Program-made: the position numbers and the translations under genes
Shown here: positions 1 to 8,854 of the stretch, in pieces
Numbering within the stretch: the stretch's first letter is position 1
How the letters are laid out: each line of letters begins with the position of its first letter
NCBI RefSeq assembly: GCF_002845985.1
Contig: NZ_PDFK01000009.1
Location: 1 to 64,000, forward strand
Direction: 5' to 3'
Length of the DNA: 64,000 nt
DNA from: Lysinibacillus fusiformis
GTDB taxonomy: Bacteria > Bacillota > Bacilli > Bacillales_A > Planococcaceae
Notes under the pieces: model-generated
What the model was told of the DNA's origin: nothing
Seen by the model: the letters and a program-made list of their open reading frames with translations, nothing else
Databases searched by the model: none

Positions 1-78
1 TATACAAAAACTCCTATTAGATGTATTTTTTATAATATTATACTATTTATTCAAATTAATAACATTTCAATTTAACGA

Positions 79-112
79 AAAAAGAGTAATTTCACATGAA
101 ATTACTCTTTTT
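79..112. terminator. Perfect hairpin with A/T flanks
   Basis: Two perfect 15-base arms (79-93 and 98-112) with a 4-base loop, an A-run on one side and a T-run on the other. It can terminate on either strand. It lies beyond copy A of the long repeat, so a transcript running out of yfiC would cross the repeat and stop here. Confidence 0.75.
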
Positions 113-118
113 ATCGTA

Positions 119-504
119 AACCATCCATAGAATTTTTGTGAAAGGTGAAGATGGATTAACGTAGCAGGCTACTTGCTTCCCTGTGAGCCGCTTCCTCCGC
201 TACTGCTCTTTTTAGCAAAGATTTTTAAATAAAGTGAAGGTGTCCACTACTCTTTATAGAGGGTTGTTGTCACTCATCACTTCTCCACATTGAAAATAAG
301 AGGCTATCCTTTCTCTAATCATACAAAAATAATAGGCTATTTTGTTCACTACGGCTCGTTTGAAGGATAAGGGTAAGGCACTTTTGCACATGATTGCTTG
401 GAGTAAAGCGGCTCATAAGACGCCCCCCTGGAAAGGACGCTGGCGCAACGGCAATCAATCCCTTGGCTTTCAAAATGGCTGTTTCTGCCGTTGACATCAC
501 CTTT
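119..504 (-). repeat. Long interspersed repeat, copy A
   Basis: A stretch of roughly 385 bases that is clearly similar to 19163-19565. The exact word cttctccacattgaaaataa occurs at 280-299 and 19338-19357, and about 80 bases around it are close to 90% identical by eye. The end nearest the gene carries the word gccgttgacatca in both copies. Copy A starts a few bases after the stop codon of the minus-strand yfiC gene, and copy B does the same after hemAT. A core at about 400-470 also matches 17837-17905. No long conserved reading frame is seen. The function is unknown; a mobile non-coding or 3'-UTR element is an inference. Confidence 0.7.
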
Positions 505-509
505 TTCCT

Positions 510-2342
510 CTATTCCTCAAGATGATGTGAGGAGGACTGAAGCATTTGCGCATAAAGGCCACCTGATTCAATTAGTTTTTGCTGAGGTCCAGCTTCTACT
601 AACTCACCTTTTTGCATAACTAAAATCATATCGGCATTATGCACAGTATTTAATCGATGGGCAATAACAAAACTAGTGCGACCCTGCATTAACGTATCAA
701 GCGCCTCTTGTATCGCCATTTCCGTCACAGTATCGATACTGCTTGTCGCCTCATCCAAAAGTAAAATTTTCGGATCAGCAATAAGCGCCCTTGCTATAGA
801 GAGTAACTGCTTCTGACCTTGTGATATCTCGCGTCCATCCGCAGCAAGAATCGTATCATAGCCATCTTTGAGCTTCATGATAAAGTCATGGGCATTCGCT
901 TGCTTGGCAGCTTTCTCAATCTCTGCATCACTTGCATCCAGTCGACCATATCGGATATTTTCACGAACAGAAGTCTCAAATAAAAAGGGGTCCTGCAATA
1001 CAAAAGCCATCTGTGAGCGAAGGGATTGACGATCTATTTGCTGTACATTTATGCCATCAAATAATACCTCACCCTTTGTTACCTCATAAAACCTTGCAAT
1101 CAGTTGGAGGATTGTTGTTTTCCCAGCTCCAGTCGCACCAACAAGGGCTACCGTTTGTCCAGGTTCTACTTTAAAATTAACATTCTTTAGTGTGTAAGCT
1201 TCTTCTTCCAGCTCATATTTAAAATACACATGCTTAAACGCCACATGCCCCAATAACTGATGCTTTTGTGCTGAAACGATTTCTGCCTCTGGTTGTTCAT
1301 CAAGCAAGGCAAATACACGCTCTGCACCAGCAATGGCTGATAGTACCGTATTGAACTGGTTTGCTAAATCATTTAAAGGACGTGTAAATTGTCGTGCATA
1401 TTCAGTGAATATAACAATAACTCCTATCGACACATGCCCATATAACGCAAGTACGCCTCCTATACCTGCAACAATTGTAAAGCTCATATTATTTAAAAAG
1501 TTCATGACTTTAGGAATATACCCCGAGTAAGTCTGTGCCCAAAAACCGGTCCTTCTTAATCGCGAGCTTTTTTCTCGAAACTCTGCTTTCATACGCTCTT
1601 CTTGTGAGAAAGCTTTGACAATCCGCTGCCCTGAAATTGTTTCCTCTATCATCCCATTCAAAGCGCCAATAGCTACTTGCTGCTCTTTAAATAAGGGTGC
1701 TGTACGCCGTGTAATCCAGCGCATCGCCCAAAACATCAGCGGAATAATTGTCATCGTCAGCACTGTCAGCAAAGGGCTTAAACTAAGCATAATAATGACG
1801 GTTCCTCCAAGCGTAAGTACACTTGAAAACACTTGGATAAAAGAGCTATTTAAGGTAGAGCTGACAGCTTCAATATCATTCGTCATACGACTCATCAGTT
1901 CACCATGTTGACGACGATCAAAGAACGCAACTGGCAATCGTTGAAAATGAGCAAATATACTTGTTCGTAATCTATAAATAGTCTGCTGAGCAATACCAAT
2001 CATCCAATAGTTTTGTAGAAAAAGTGAAACAGCTAACAGAATATAAATACCAATTAATACACCAATCCACTTACCTAAACCTGAAAGCTTGCCATGCATA
2101 ACATAATTATCAATCATTTGACCGATTAAATAAGGACCAACTAAAGCTAAAATTGAACTGAGCATCACTAGTAAAAGAACCACAATGAGGAGTGTGCGTT
2201 GTTCGTCGACAATTTTCCATAGTCGAAGCAATGTACTTTTCCAATCTGCTGCACGAGGCCCTTTCTTTTTCTTCACAGCTTGCTTCAGATCATCTTTAGT
2301 CAAAATCGGCTCATAGCCAAAAGGTTTTTGGAAAAATCCCAT
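510..2342 (-). CDS. yfiC: ABC exporter half-transporter, catalytic subunit (YfiC-like)
   Basis: A 610-residue ABC half-exporter. Six membrane helices (about residues 50-330) are followed by a nucleotide-binding domain. Walker A reads GATGAGKT, Walker B LLLDEATSS with the catalytic Glu, and the H-loop AHR. The signature motif is ISQGQ rather than LSGGQ. The start ATG shares one base with the stop of the upstream subunit (TAATG), so translation is probably coupled. With its partner it should form a heterodimeric multidrug-type exporter in the cell membrane. Its length fits B. subtilis YfiC (about 604 aa) better than BmrD. The substrate cannot be read from sequence. Repeat copy A follows the stop directly. 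Confidence 0.85.
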   Translation of the reverse strand: MGFFQKPFGYEPILTKDDLKQAVKKKKGPRAADWKSTLLRLWKIVDEQRTLLIVVLLLVMLSSILALVGPYLIGQMIDNYVMHGKLSGLGKWIGVLIGIYILLAVSLFLQNYWMIGIAQQTIYRLRTSIFAHFQRLPVAFFDRRQHGELMSRMTNDIEAVSSTLNSSFIQVFSSVLTLGGTVIIMLSLSPLLTVLTMTIIPLMFWAMRWITRRTAPLFKEQQVAIGALNGMIEETISGQRIVKAFSQEERMKAEFREKSSRLRRTGFWAQTYSGYIPKVMNFLNNMSFTIVAGIGGVLALYGHVSIGVIVIFTEYARQFTRPLNDLANQFNTVLSAIAGAERVFALLDEQPEAEIVSAQKHQLLGHVAFKHVYFKYELEEEAYTLKNVNFKVEPGQTVALVGATGAGKTTILQLIARFYEVTKGEVLFDGINVQQIDRQSLRSQMAFVLQDPFLFETSVRENIRYGRLDASDAEIEKAAKQANAHDFIMKLKDGYDTILAADGREISQGQKQLLSIARALIADPKILLLDEATSSIDTVTEMAIQEALDTLMQGRTSFVIAHRLNTVHNADMILVMQKGELVEAGPQQKLIESGGLYAQMLQSSSHHLEE

Positions 2343-4063
2343 TAATCCTCCACCTCCTGTTGGGAGATTGCAATTTTTTTATAGAGCGTTGAAGTTTGTA
2401 AAAGCTCTTCATGTGTACCATATGCAACCACTTTTCCAGCATCGATCAGTAAAATACGGTCTGCACCTTTAGCTGTGCGAATTTTTTGTGTGACAACAAG
2501 CATTGTTGCCTTCTCTTCACTTAATGCCTCCCACAAAGACTGTTCAGTTTTAACATCTAAGGCACTTGTACTATCATCAAGCATTAAAATATGCCCCTTT
2601 CTCAAAAGAGCTCTAGCAATAGATAGTCTTTGTTTTTGGCCCCCTGATAAATTAACACCTTTTTGTCCAACCTTAGTGTCGTAACCATTTGGGAAATCTT
2701 CCACAGATGCATGTATTTGTGCCTGCATTGTAGCCTGTAGTACAGCATCCATTTCAGCCTGAGTATCTCCCCAACGTACATTATCTGCAATACTTCCAGT
2801 AAACAATAATGATTGCTGAGGGACATAACCAATGATTTCACGTAGCTCTTGCAATTCCCAGTCCTGAACATCCTGCCCTTCCACAAGAATTCTTCCTTGC
2901 GTTACTTCATAAAAACGAGGAATTAGCTGTAACAATGTTGACTTTCCAGCACCGGTTGCCCCCATAATCGCTAATTTTTCTCCTGACCTCACTTGAAAAC
3001 TCACATCTGACAGGACGGGAGCATCTCCTTCTGGATAGGTAAAACAAACATGTTCAAAGGTTAGCTCTCCATATTGCATTGTGCTATCTACTTCTTCTGA
3101 GTGGGAAATATCCTCCACCTCATTTTCCATAGATAGTACTTCTGCCATACGTTCTGCGGAGGCCTTTGCACGCGCATAAAAAATAATAATAAACGCAAAC
3201 ATTGAAAACGAGCCGGTCATACGCATGGCATAATTGACAATAGCTACAATATCGCCAAGTGGCGTTGTCCCTGTGGCAATTTGCTTTGTACCAAACCATA
3301 AAACGGCAAGCAAGCTCATGTTCATGATGAATAATAGAACAGGCATAATATATTCCATAATGCGTAAAGCCTTTACTGTATCCATTTTTAAGCGTGAAGC
3401 AACTTCATCGAAGCGTGTAGCCTCATATGCTCCACGTAAATAGGCCTTCACTAAACGAATTGCCTGTAAATTCTCCTGTAATACCCTATTTAAACGATCT
3501 ACCCTCTTCTGTACACGTCCAAAATAAGACACACCCTTCGCCACCATAAAAATAAGAAAAATAAAGATGATGGGTGCGCCTATCACTAAAAACAGCGCCA
3601 ATTTGGCATTTACAACAAAGGCCATTACAATACTTCCTATAACAGCAAGCGGTGCTCGAAGCATAATACGTAAGCTCATAAACAGTACCGTTTGTACCTG
3701 TGTGACATCATTCGTTAATCTAGTAATGAGCGATGCTGTGGAAAATTTTTGATAGGTTGCTAGTGTAAAGGATTGAATTTTATCAAACATGGCATTTCGT
3801 AAATCATATGAAAAGCTTTGTGCTGTATGAGAGGAGAAATAAGAGTTAATAACTCCCGCTATAAAGGCTACGATTGATAGTGCAAGTAAAACAGCTCCCC
3901 ATTGCAAAATCATCCCTTGATTTTGGGCTCGTACACCTTCGTCAATTATTTTTGCCATAATGAGTGGCTGTACAAGCTCCACAAATAATTCTAAAAGCAT
4001 TAAACATAAAGCAAAAATGGCAGTCCATTTATATGGTCTTACATAGGAAAAAACTTCTTTCAC
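2342..4063 (-). CDS. yfiB: ABC exporter half-transporter, degenerate subunit (YfiB-like)
   Basis: A 573-residue ABC half-exporter, the same length as B. subtilis YfiB. Six N-terminal membrane helices precede the ATPase domain, with Walker A GATGAGKS and a canonical LSGGQ signature. Walker B ends LMLDDSTS, so the catalytic Glu is Asp, and the H-loop His is Gln (VVTQK). These changes lie on the same composite ATP site as the altered ISQGQ signature of the partner, which is the usual design of heterodimeric exporters with one inactive site. It is the first gene of a two-gene operon. Confidence 0.85.
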   Translation of the reverse strand: MKEVFSYVRPYKWTAIFALCLMLLELFVELVQPLIMAKIIDEGVRAQNQGMILQWGAVLLALSIVAFIAGVINSYFSSHTAQSFSYDLRNAMFDKIQSFTLATYQKFSTASLITRLTNDVTQVQTVLFMSLRIMLRAPLAVIGSIVMAFVVNAKLALFLVIGAPIIFIFLIFMVAKGVSYFGRVQKRVDRLNRVLQENLQAIRLVKAYLRGAYEATRFDEVASRLKMDTVKALRIMEYIMPVLLFIMNMSLLAVLWFGTKQIATGTTPLGDIVAIVNYAMRMTGSFSMFAFIIIFYARAKASAERMAEVLSMENEVEDISHSEEVDSTMQYGELTFEHVCFTYPEGDAPVLSDVSFQVRSGEKLAIMGATGAGKSTLLQLIPRFYEVTQGRILVEGQDVQDWELQELREIIGYVPQQSLLFTGSIADNVRWGDTQAEMDAVLQATMQAQIHASVEDFPNGYDTKVGQKGVNLSGGQKQRLSIARALLRKGHILMLDDSTSALDVKTEQSLWEALSEEKATMLVVTQKIRTAKGADRILLIDAGKVVAYGTHEELLQTSTLYKKIAISQQEVED

Positions 4064-4128
4064 ATTCTTTCCCCCTTGTCAGAGATAAAATATAAAGCTA
4101 GTTAAAAAATCCTAACCCAATAGTATAT

Positions 4129-5022
4129 TTATGCTTTTTCGCCTGCTACCGAAAGCCAGGTTACACAAACAAGCATAACGAAAACACCTATTAATTGCCA
4201 AAAACCTAAAGATGTACCGAATACAATGACTGAAATAACCATTGCTGTTAATGGTTCGATACTGGAAAGGATACTCGTCTCCACTGCTGTAATATATTTC
4301 ATACTACTTAAAAACAGAATAAAGGCTACTGTTCCAAAAAATATTAATGCCACGACTAACATAAGTATCTTAAAATCTGTTAAAACAACCCATTGGTTGG
4401 ACTGCCACACACGGCTCACTAAGCCTAATGTTAAACCACCTACCAGCATGCCCCAGCCAACTACTAATAGCACACTCCACTCCTTCATTAAGCGTGCAGG
4501 ATACAGTGTGTAAAATGCAAATGTTAAGCCTACTGCTATACCCCAAAGCAAGGCTTTTGGACTAATAAGCAAACTTTCAAACGAAGCGTTCGTTAGTAAT
4601 AGAAATAACCCTATAAGGGTACCAATAATCCCTAACACTTGATATTTTGGTGGCCATTTCTTTAAACTAAGAGAGACATATGCCACAACAAAAATGGGCG
4701 CTAAAAATTGTAGTAAGGTCGCAAGTACTGCGTTGCTTTCATTTATAGCAGCAACAAAAGCAAATTGTACACCTAGCATCCCTGCAATACCAAAAGTAAT
4801 GAGCTGTCTACCCCAGAGTTTATGCTGCCAAATACTAAAAATATTTTTTCCTGTTAACAATAAATATGTAAGTAGTAATATACCTGCAACCGATAAACGG
4901 ACTGTTAACATAAAGGAGACGGTCAATGGTGTATGGTTAAGTAGCCACTCCATCAAAGGGCCAGTTGCTCCCCATAACATAGCACCCGAGACAATAAATA
5001 ATATTCCTTTTAAACGTTCCAT
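4129..5022 (-). CDS. EamA-family (DMT) transporter
   Basis: A 297-residue protein made almost entirely of hydrophobic helices, about ten, in two repeats of five as in the EamA/DMT family. The N-terminus has the family's WGATGPLMEW-type first helix. It is an inner-membrane carrier, probably exporting a metabolite; the substrate is not predictable. It sits 65 bases upstream of yfiB on the same strand with no obvious terminator between, so read-through into the exporter operon is possible. Confidence 0.8.
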   Translation of the reverse strand: MERLKGILFIVSGAMLWGATGPLMEWLLNHTPLTVSFMLTVRLSVAGILLLTYLLLTGKNIFSIWQHKLWGRQLITFGIAGMLGVQFAFVAAINESNAVLATLLQFLAPIFVVAYVSLSLKKWPPKYQVLGIIGTLIGLFLLLTNASFESLLISPKALLWGIAVGLTFAFYTLYPARLMKEWSVLLVVGWGMLVGGLTLGLVSRVWQSNQWVVLTDFKILMLVVALIFFGTVAFILFLSSMKYITAVETSILSSIEPLTAMVISVIVFGTSLGFWQLIGVFVMLVCVTWLSVAGEKA

Positions 5023-5141
5023 ACCAATCCTGCTTCCTATATACGTACTAAAAATTGTTACTTTTCTTCAAATCTTTTCTTACACATCACGAGAAAAGTC
5101 CTATTTTTCTTCATTATCAAATATTTACAATTATATTCATA

Positions 5142-5170
5142 ATGACTAATTCCCGATAATTAACTATAAT
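5142..5170 (+). promoter_or_regulatory. Likely sigma-A promoter of the GGDEF-EAL gene
   Basis: ATGACT (5142-5147) and TATAAT (5165-5170) separated by 17 bases, followed 22 bases later by a good ribosome binding site (AAGGAGAT) and the ATG at 5209. The -35 matches consensus at four of six positions. Confidence 0.45.
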
Positions 5171-5208
5171 ATTAGTATATATTGATTACCCAAGGAGATC
5201 GAAAAATC

Positions 5209-7233
5209 ATGAGTCATATGCATAAATCATTTACGATTGATGAACATTATTTAAATTCACTTCCTTTTCCTGCAATTATCATAAATCAAGATGGACAAGC
5301 GACTATCTGGGGAAAGAGCGCAGAACATCTGATTGGATTGTCAGCCGATGATATTAAAGGAAATACTACTCCATCTATACTCGAAAATCTACTACGTCAG
5401 CTTCCTGTAGAAACATTTCAGTCTATTTTACAAAATGAGGACAGTACGTATTTAGATAAAATTCAAGTATACACAACGTCAAACACAGAAATAACGACAG
5501 CCCTGTTAGCGAAGCCTTATACAGAAGAAGGAGAACGTTTTATTCTACTAATCTTTATGCTACCAGAATTAATGACGAATGCTGTTTCACATTGCAGTAC
5601 ATTTGTTAATATCAAGTCAGGTTTAGATGCTACATTCATGACTGTCACACTCGATCACGATGGATTTATCTTAGAATGTAATAATGAATTTTTAAAGACA
5701 AGTCAATGGACGCCAAAGCGTGTAATCGGCAAAACATTTTGGCAGTTATTCCCGGATAATGAAGCGAGCGAAAAAATCACAAATACGATTTGGCGTAATT
5801 TAAACAATGGTCATACGTGGCAAGGCGAAGTTGAAAAAATCACAAAAATAGGCCAATCCTATTGGGTATTGCTAACAGCCATTCCTACTTTTAATCTCGA
5901 AACAAATGAACAACAATTTATCTTAATTGAAAAAGATATTACTAAATCGAAAACCATTCAACATCAGCTAGAAAAAATAGCTTATATCGATACAGAAACT
6001 GGGCTGATGAATGCACATCGACTTGAAAAAGTCATTACCAATATGATTGAAGAGCAAAGACATTTTTCTTTTGTTTATCTAAGTATTGATAAATTTTATA
6101 CTCTAAAAGAATTACATGACCAACAAATCGATCAAAGCCTTATTATTGAATTTACAAATCGAATAAAAATGTATTTCCAAGATAGCACAATGGCTCGTAT
6201 AAATGAAAATGATTTTGTTGTCATTACCCCTTTAAGTGAGTGGTTTATTCAAGGGTTCTTATCTTACTTACAACAGCACCCTATTTATAGCGGCAATATT
6301 GCTGTCCCAATTTCTATTAGTGGTGGCATTACAAGATATCCAGAAGACCAAACAACATTCTCTCAACTTATGAAAGCCTCAATTGCTACCATTTCAACAG
6401 TGCGTGAGGCTGGTGGGGACAAAGTTGTTTCCCTGTCAACAGCAACACATAAAGCTTTAAATCGTAAAGCTTTAATTGAAAAACGTTTACTTCAAGCACT
6501 TGATCAGAAGAATTTAAAGGTACTTTATCAGCCACAAATTGATGTTTATTCTGGTAAAATTACAGCTGTTGAAGCACTTGTAAGATGGGAAGACGAGGTA
6601 ATTGGCGTTGTTGCGCCTGATGAATTAATTCCGATTGCGGAAGAAACAGGCCTTATTAATAATATCGGTTCCTTTATGCTAGAAAAAGCTTGTGAGCAGG
6701 CATTACTTTGGAAAAGGGCGGGTCATGATTTAAAAGTATCTATTAACTCTTCTGTTCGCGAATTCCGCGATAAAAATATGGCAAAATCCATACTTGAAGT
6801 GCTCGCAAAAACAGGTTGTCCAGCAAATCTTCTACAAATTGAAATTACTGAAAAATTTGCTTTAGAGGCGGAAGCTGCCACATCTATCGCACAGCAAATG
6901 CGCAAGCTTGAAAACGAAGGCATCTCTTTCGTATTAGATGATTTTGGAACTGGCTATGGATCATTTAGATATATGCAGATTTTACCGATTGATACACTAA
7001 AAATTGATCAAACGTTTACGAATTCTCTATTAAAATCTGAAAAGAGCCAAAAGCTTATGCATGGTATGGTACAACTTGGTAAATCTATGGAACTGAAAGT
7101 TGTAGCCGAGGGTGTCGAAACGGCTGAGCAAGCAGACCTATTAATCACATATGGTTGTGACGCCATTCAAGGCTATTATATTAGTAAGCCAGTTACACCA
7201 GATGAAATTGAAGTATTGCTTAGTAAAAAATAA
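5209..7233 (+). CDS. PAS-GGDEF-EAL protein, probable c-di-GMP phosphodiesterase
   Basis: A 674-residue cytoplasmic protein. Two PAS-like sensor domains (about 10-110 and 145-255) precede a GGDEF domain (about 265-420) and an EAL domain (about 430-670). The GGDEF signature is replaced by NENDF, so cyclase activity is unlikely. The EAL domain keeps EALVRW, the Asn of SINSS, the Glu of EITE, LDDFGTGYG, LKID and VVAEGVET, so it should hydrolyse c-di-GMP. There is no membrane segment. A TTG lies upstream at 5182, but it precedes the ribosome binding site AAGGAGAT (about 5192-5199), so the ATG at 5209 is the start. It is transcribed alone and ends at a strong terminator. Confidence 0.88.
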   Translation: MSHMHKSFTIDEHYLNSLPFPAIIINQDGQATIWGKSAEHLIGLSADDIKGNTTPSILENLLRQLPVETFQSILQNEDSTYLDKIQVYTTSNTEITTALLAKPYTEEGERFILLIFMLPELMTNAVSHCSTFVNIKSGLDATFMTVTLDHDGFILECNNEFLKTSQWTPKRVIGKTFWQLFPDNEASEKITNTIWRNLNNGHTWQGEVEKITKIGQSYWVLLTAIPTFNLETNEQQFILIEKDITKSKTIQHQLEKIAYIDTETGLMNAHRLEKVITNMIEEQRHFSFVYLSIDKFYTLKELHDQQIDQSLIIEFTNRIKMYFQDSTMARINENDFVVITPLSEWFIQGFLSYLQQHPIYSGNIAVPISISGGITRYPEDQTTFSQLMKASIATISTVREAGGDKVVSLSTATHKALNRKALIEKRLLQALDQKNLKVLYQPQIDVYSGKITAVEALVRWEDEVIGVVAPDELIPIAEETGLINNIGSFMLEKACEQALLWKRAGHDLKVSINSSVREFRDKNMAKSILEVLAKTGCPANLLQIEITEKFALEAEAATSIAQQMRKLENEGISFVLDDFGTGYGSFRYMQILPIDTLKIDQTFTNSLLKSEKSQKLMHGMVQLGKSMELKVVAEGVETAEQADLLITYGCDAIQGYYISKPVTPDEIEVLLSKK

Positions 7234-7242
7234 TAAGTAATT

Positions 7243-7276
7243 AAGGAGGCTGCGTTTAGCTTAACGCAGCCTCCTT
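7243..7276. terminator. Bidirectional terminator
   Basis: Perfect 14-base arms (7243-7256 and 7263-7276, aaggaggctgcgtt and its complement) between two convergent genes. An A-rich stretch on the left and a T-rich stretch on the right serve both strands. Confidence 0.9.
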
Positions 7277-7753
7277 CTATTTTTTATAGACCTTTTGTAA
7301 TTTTACTTTACTTGAACGGACTGAACGGAAAATAAGTTGAATAATTACTTCCGCAAAGACTAGACCGATCACAATTGCACCTGTAATTAAAAATGCCTTT
7401 AGGCCATACTGTAAGCCTTGTAAGTAATCGTCCTCTACAACATTTCGCATGGCATTATATGCCATCCCTCCTGGCACCAACGGAATAATTCCACCAACGA
7501 TAAAAATAATCATTGGTATTTTAAAACGTCGCGCATACAAATGGGCAACTATGGCAATGACAAACGAGCCAAAGAAAGAAGCTTTGACGACATCCATTCC
7601 TTGCTCTGTTAAAACATAATAGATAATCCAGCCAATAACTCCAACAAGGCCACAATGAAGTAATGTTTTTCTAGGAACATTAAAAAGAATAGCGATCCCA
7701 GCTGTCGCAAAAAAACTAACAATTAATTGTATAAGAATGTCCATCATCTGCAT
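7277..7753 (-). CDS. Threonine/serine exporter, small subunit (ThrE_2/DUF3815)
   Basis: A 158-residue membrane protein with about five helices and a family-typical GGIIPLVPGGMAYNA segment. It matches the C-terminal half of ThrE-type threonine/serine exporters (YjjB-like), encoded separately here. AGGAGG lies eight bases before the ATG. It follows the larger ThrE half by 12 bases, so the two are one operon and probably one complex that exports threonine, serine or small organic acids. The substrate is inferred from the family. Confidence 0.82.
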   Translation of the reverse strand: MQMMDILIQLIVSFFATAGIAILFNVPRKTLLHCGLVGVIGWIIYYVLTEQGMDVVKASFFGSFVIAIVAHLYARRFKIPMIIFIVGGIIPLVPGGMAYNAMRNVVEDDYLQGLQYGLKAFLITGAIVIGLVFAEVIIQLIFRSVRSSKVKLQKVYKK

Positions 7754-7765
7754 ATTGTCCGCCTC

Positions 7766-8518
7766 CTAAAATCCTAGCGTGACGGCAATTGCTGCACCGA
7801 TTGCAAAGGCTGTTAAAAAGGCCTCTGCTCCCTTTGCCATCCCTGACATAAAATGACCCGCCATTAAATCACGAACAGCATTGGTAATCAAAATACCTGG
7901 TACAAGTGGCATGACAGAACTAATAATAATTTTATCAAGTTCAGTTCCATAACCATACTTTACTGCTAAGAAGGCCACAAAGCCGAGAACAAGTGATGCC
8001 GTAAATTCAGAGAAAAACTTCACCCTTGTTAAATGGTTGATCATCACAAGTACTAGAAAACCCATCCCACCCGCTATACAAGCTACCGGAAAATCCGACC
8101 ATCCTCCCTTAAACATAATCAGGAAACACCCACTTGCAAGTGCGGCTGACAAAACTTGTAAATAAGTTGGTAAAAAATAATTTGTTTTTTGTATCGACTT
8201 TAACTCGTCATAAGCTTCTTCTAATGTTATGATGTGAGATGTGAGTCTCCGAGATACTGAATTTACCAAGGCTATTTTTTGTAAATCTGTAACCCTACTG
8301 GAAATTGATGTAATTCGCGTCGGCTGTGTCTTGCCTAACGAAAAAATGATTCCAGTTGGTGTGGCATAACATTGAGCATCTGGCATATTTTGAGTATGTG
8401 CCATCCGCAGCATCGTATCCTCCACACGATATGTTTCTGCTCCACTTTCAATCATAATACGCCCTGCAAGCAACAAACAGTCAATCGTAAGTTCATTATC
8501 CGCTTCTTGTAAGACCAT
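7766..8518 (-). CDS. Threonine/serine exporter, large subunit (ThrE/DUF1212)
   Basis: A 250-residue protein: a soluble N-terminal part (about 1-115) with the family feature GAETYRVEDTM, then about five membrane helices including PLVPGILITNAVRD. This is the N-terminal (YjjP-like) half of a ThrE exporter and the first gene of the pair. AGGAGG lies 12 bases before the ATG. Confidence 0.83.
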   Translation of the reverse strand: MVLQEADNELTIDCLLLAGRIMIESGAETYRVEDTMLRMAHTQNMPDAQCYATPTGIIFSLGKTQPTRITSISSRVTDLQKIALVNSVSRRLTSHIITLEEAYDELKSIQKTNYFLPTYLQVLSAALASGCFLIMFKGGWSDFPVACIAGGMGFLVLVMINHLTRVKFFSEFTASLVLGFVAFLAVKYGYGTELDKIIISSVMPLVPGILITNAVRDLMAGHFMSGMAKGAEAFLTAFAIGAAIAVTLGF

Positions 8519-8854
8519 TACAGCTATCTGCCTCCTTCAAAAGGTTCCTTGCCAATATTATCGAACTGCCAATAAAAACTCAACTGAAAATTTCAGCATA
8601 AACAGTTAGCTTTCTTTCAATTTAATTTTCATGAATTAACAATTATTGAGCATGTTTTTTCTATTTTAGTAGGTATTTTACAACCACTTTAAAAGAAGTA
8701 CAACAACATTCGATTGATACCCTATAGAAGGATAGCCGATTTAAAATAATTACTATAAATTAACATTAAAAGATCCGTAATTTGTATAACTTTTTTAATG
8801 ATTAACACGTCTGATTGTATAGAGAATAAAAAAGAGGGGAGCGTATCCAACACC
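8519..8854. other. Divergent intergenic region, thrE pair / pdaC
   Basis: 336 AT-rich bases between divergent genes, so promoters for both must lie here. An odd palindrome CTGAAAATTTCAG sits at 8584-8596; the overlapping 8578-8592 matches the CodY consensus at about 11 of 15 positions, too weak to claim. No terminator, RNA motif or additional ORF is seen. Confidence 0.35.

Noticed and set aside
315-500. 61-codon frame on the minus strand in repeat copy A
   Set aside because: It lies wholly in the repeat, is not conserved as a frame in copy B, and lacks a ribosome binding site.
4694-5149. 151-codon plus-strand frame
   Set aside because: Antisense to the EamA transporter and running into the promoter region of the GGDEF-EAL gene.
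8578-8592. CodY site upstream of the threonine exporter pair
   Set aside because: About four mismatches of fifteen; only one half-site is good.
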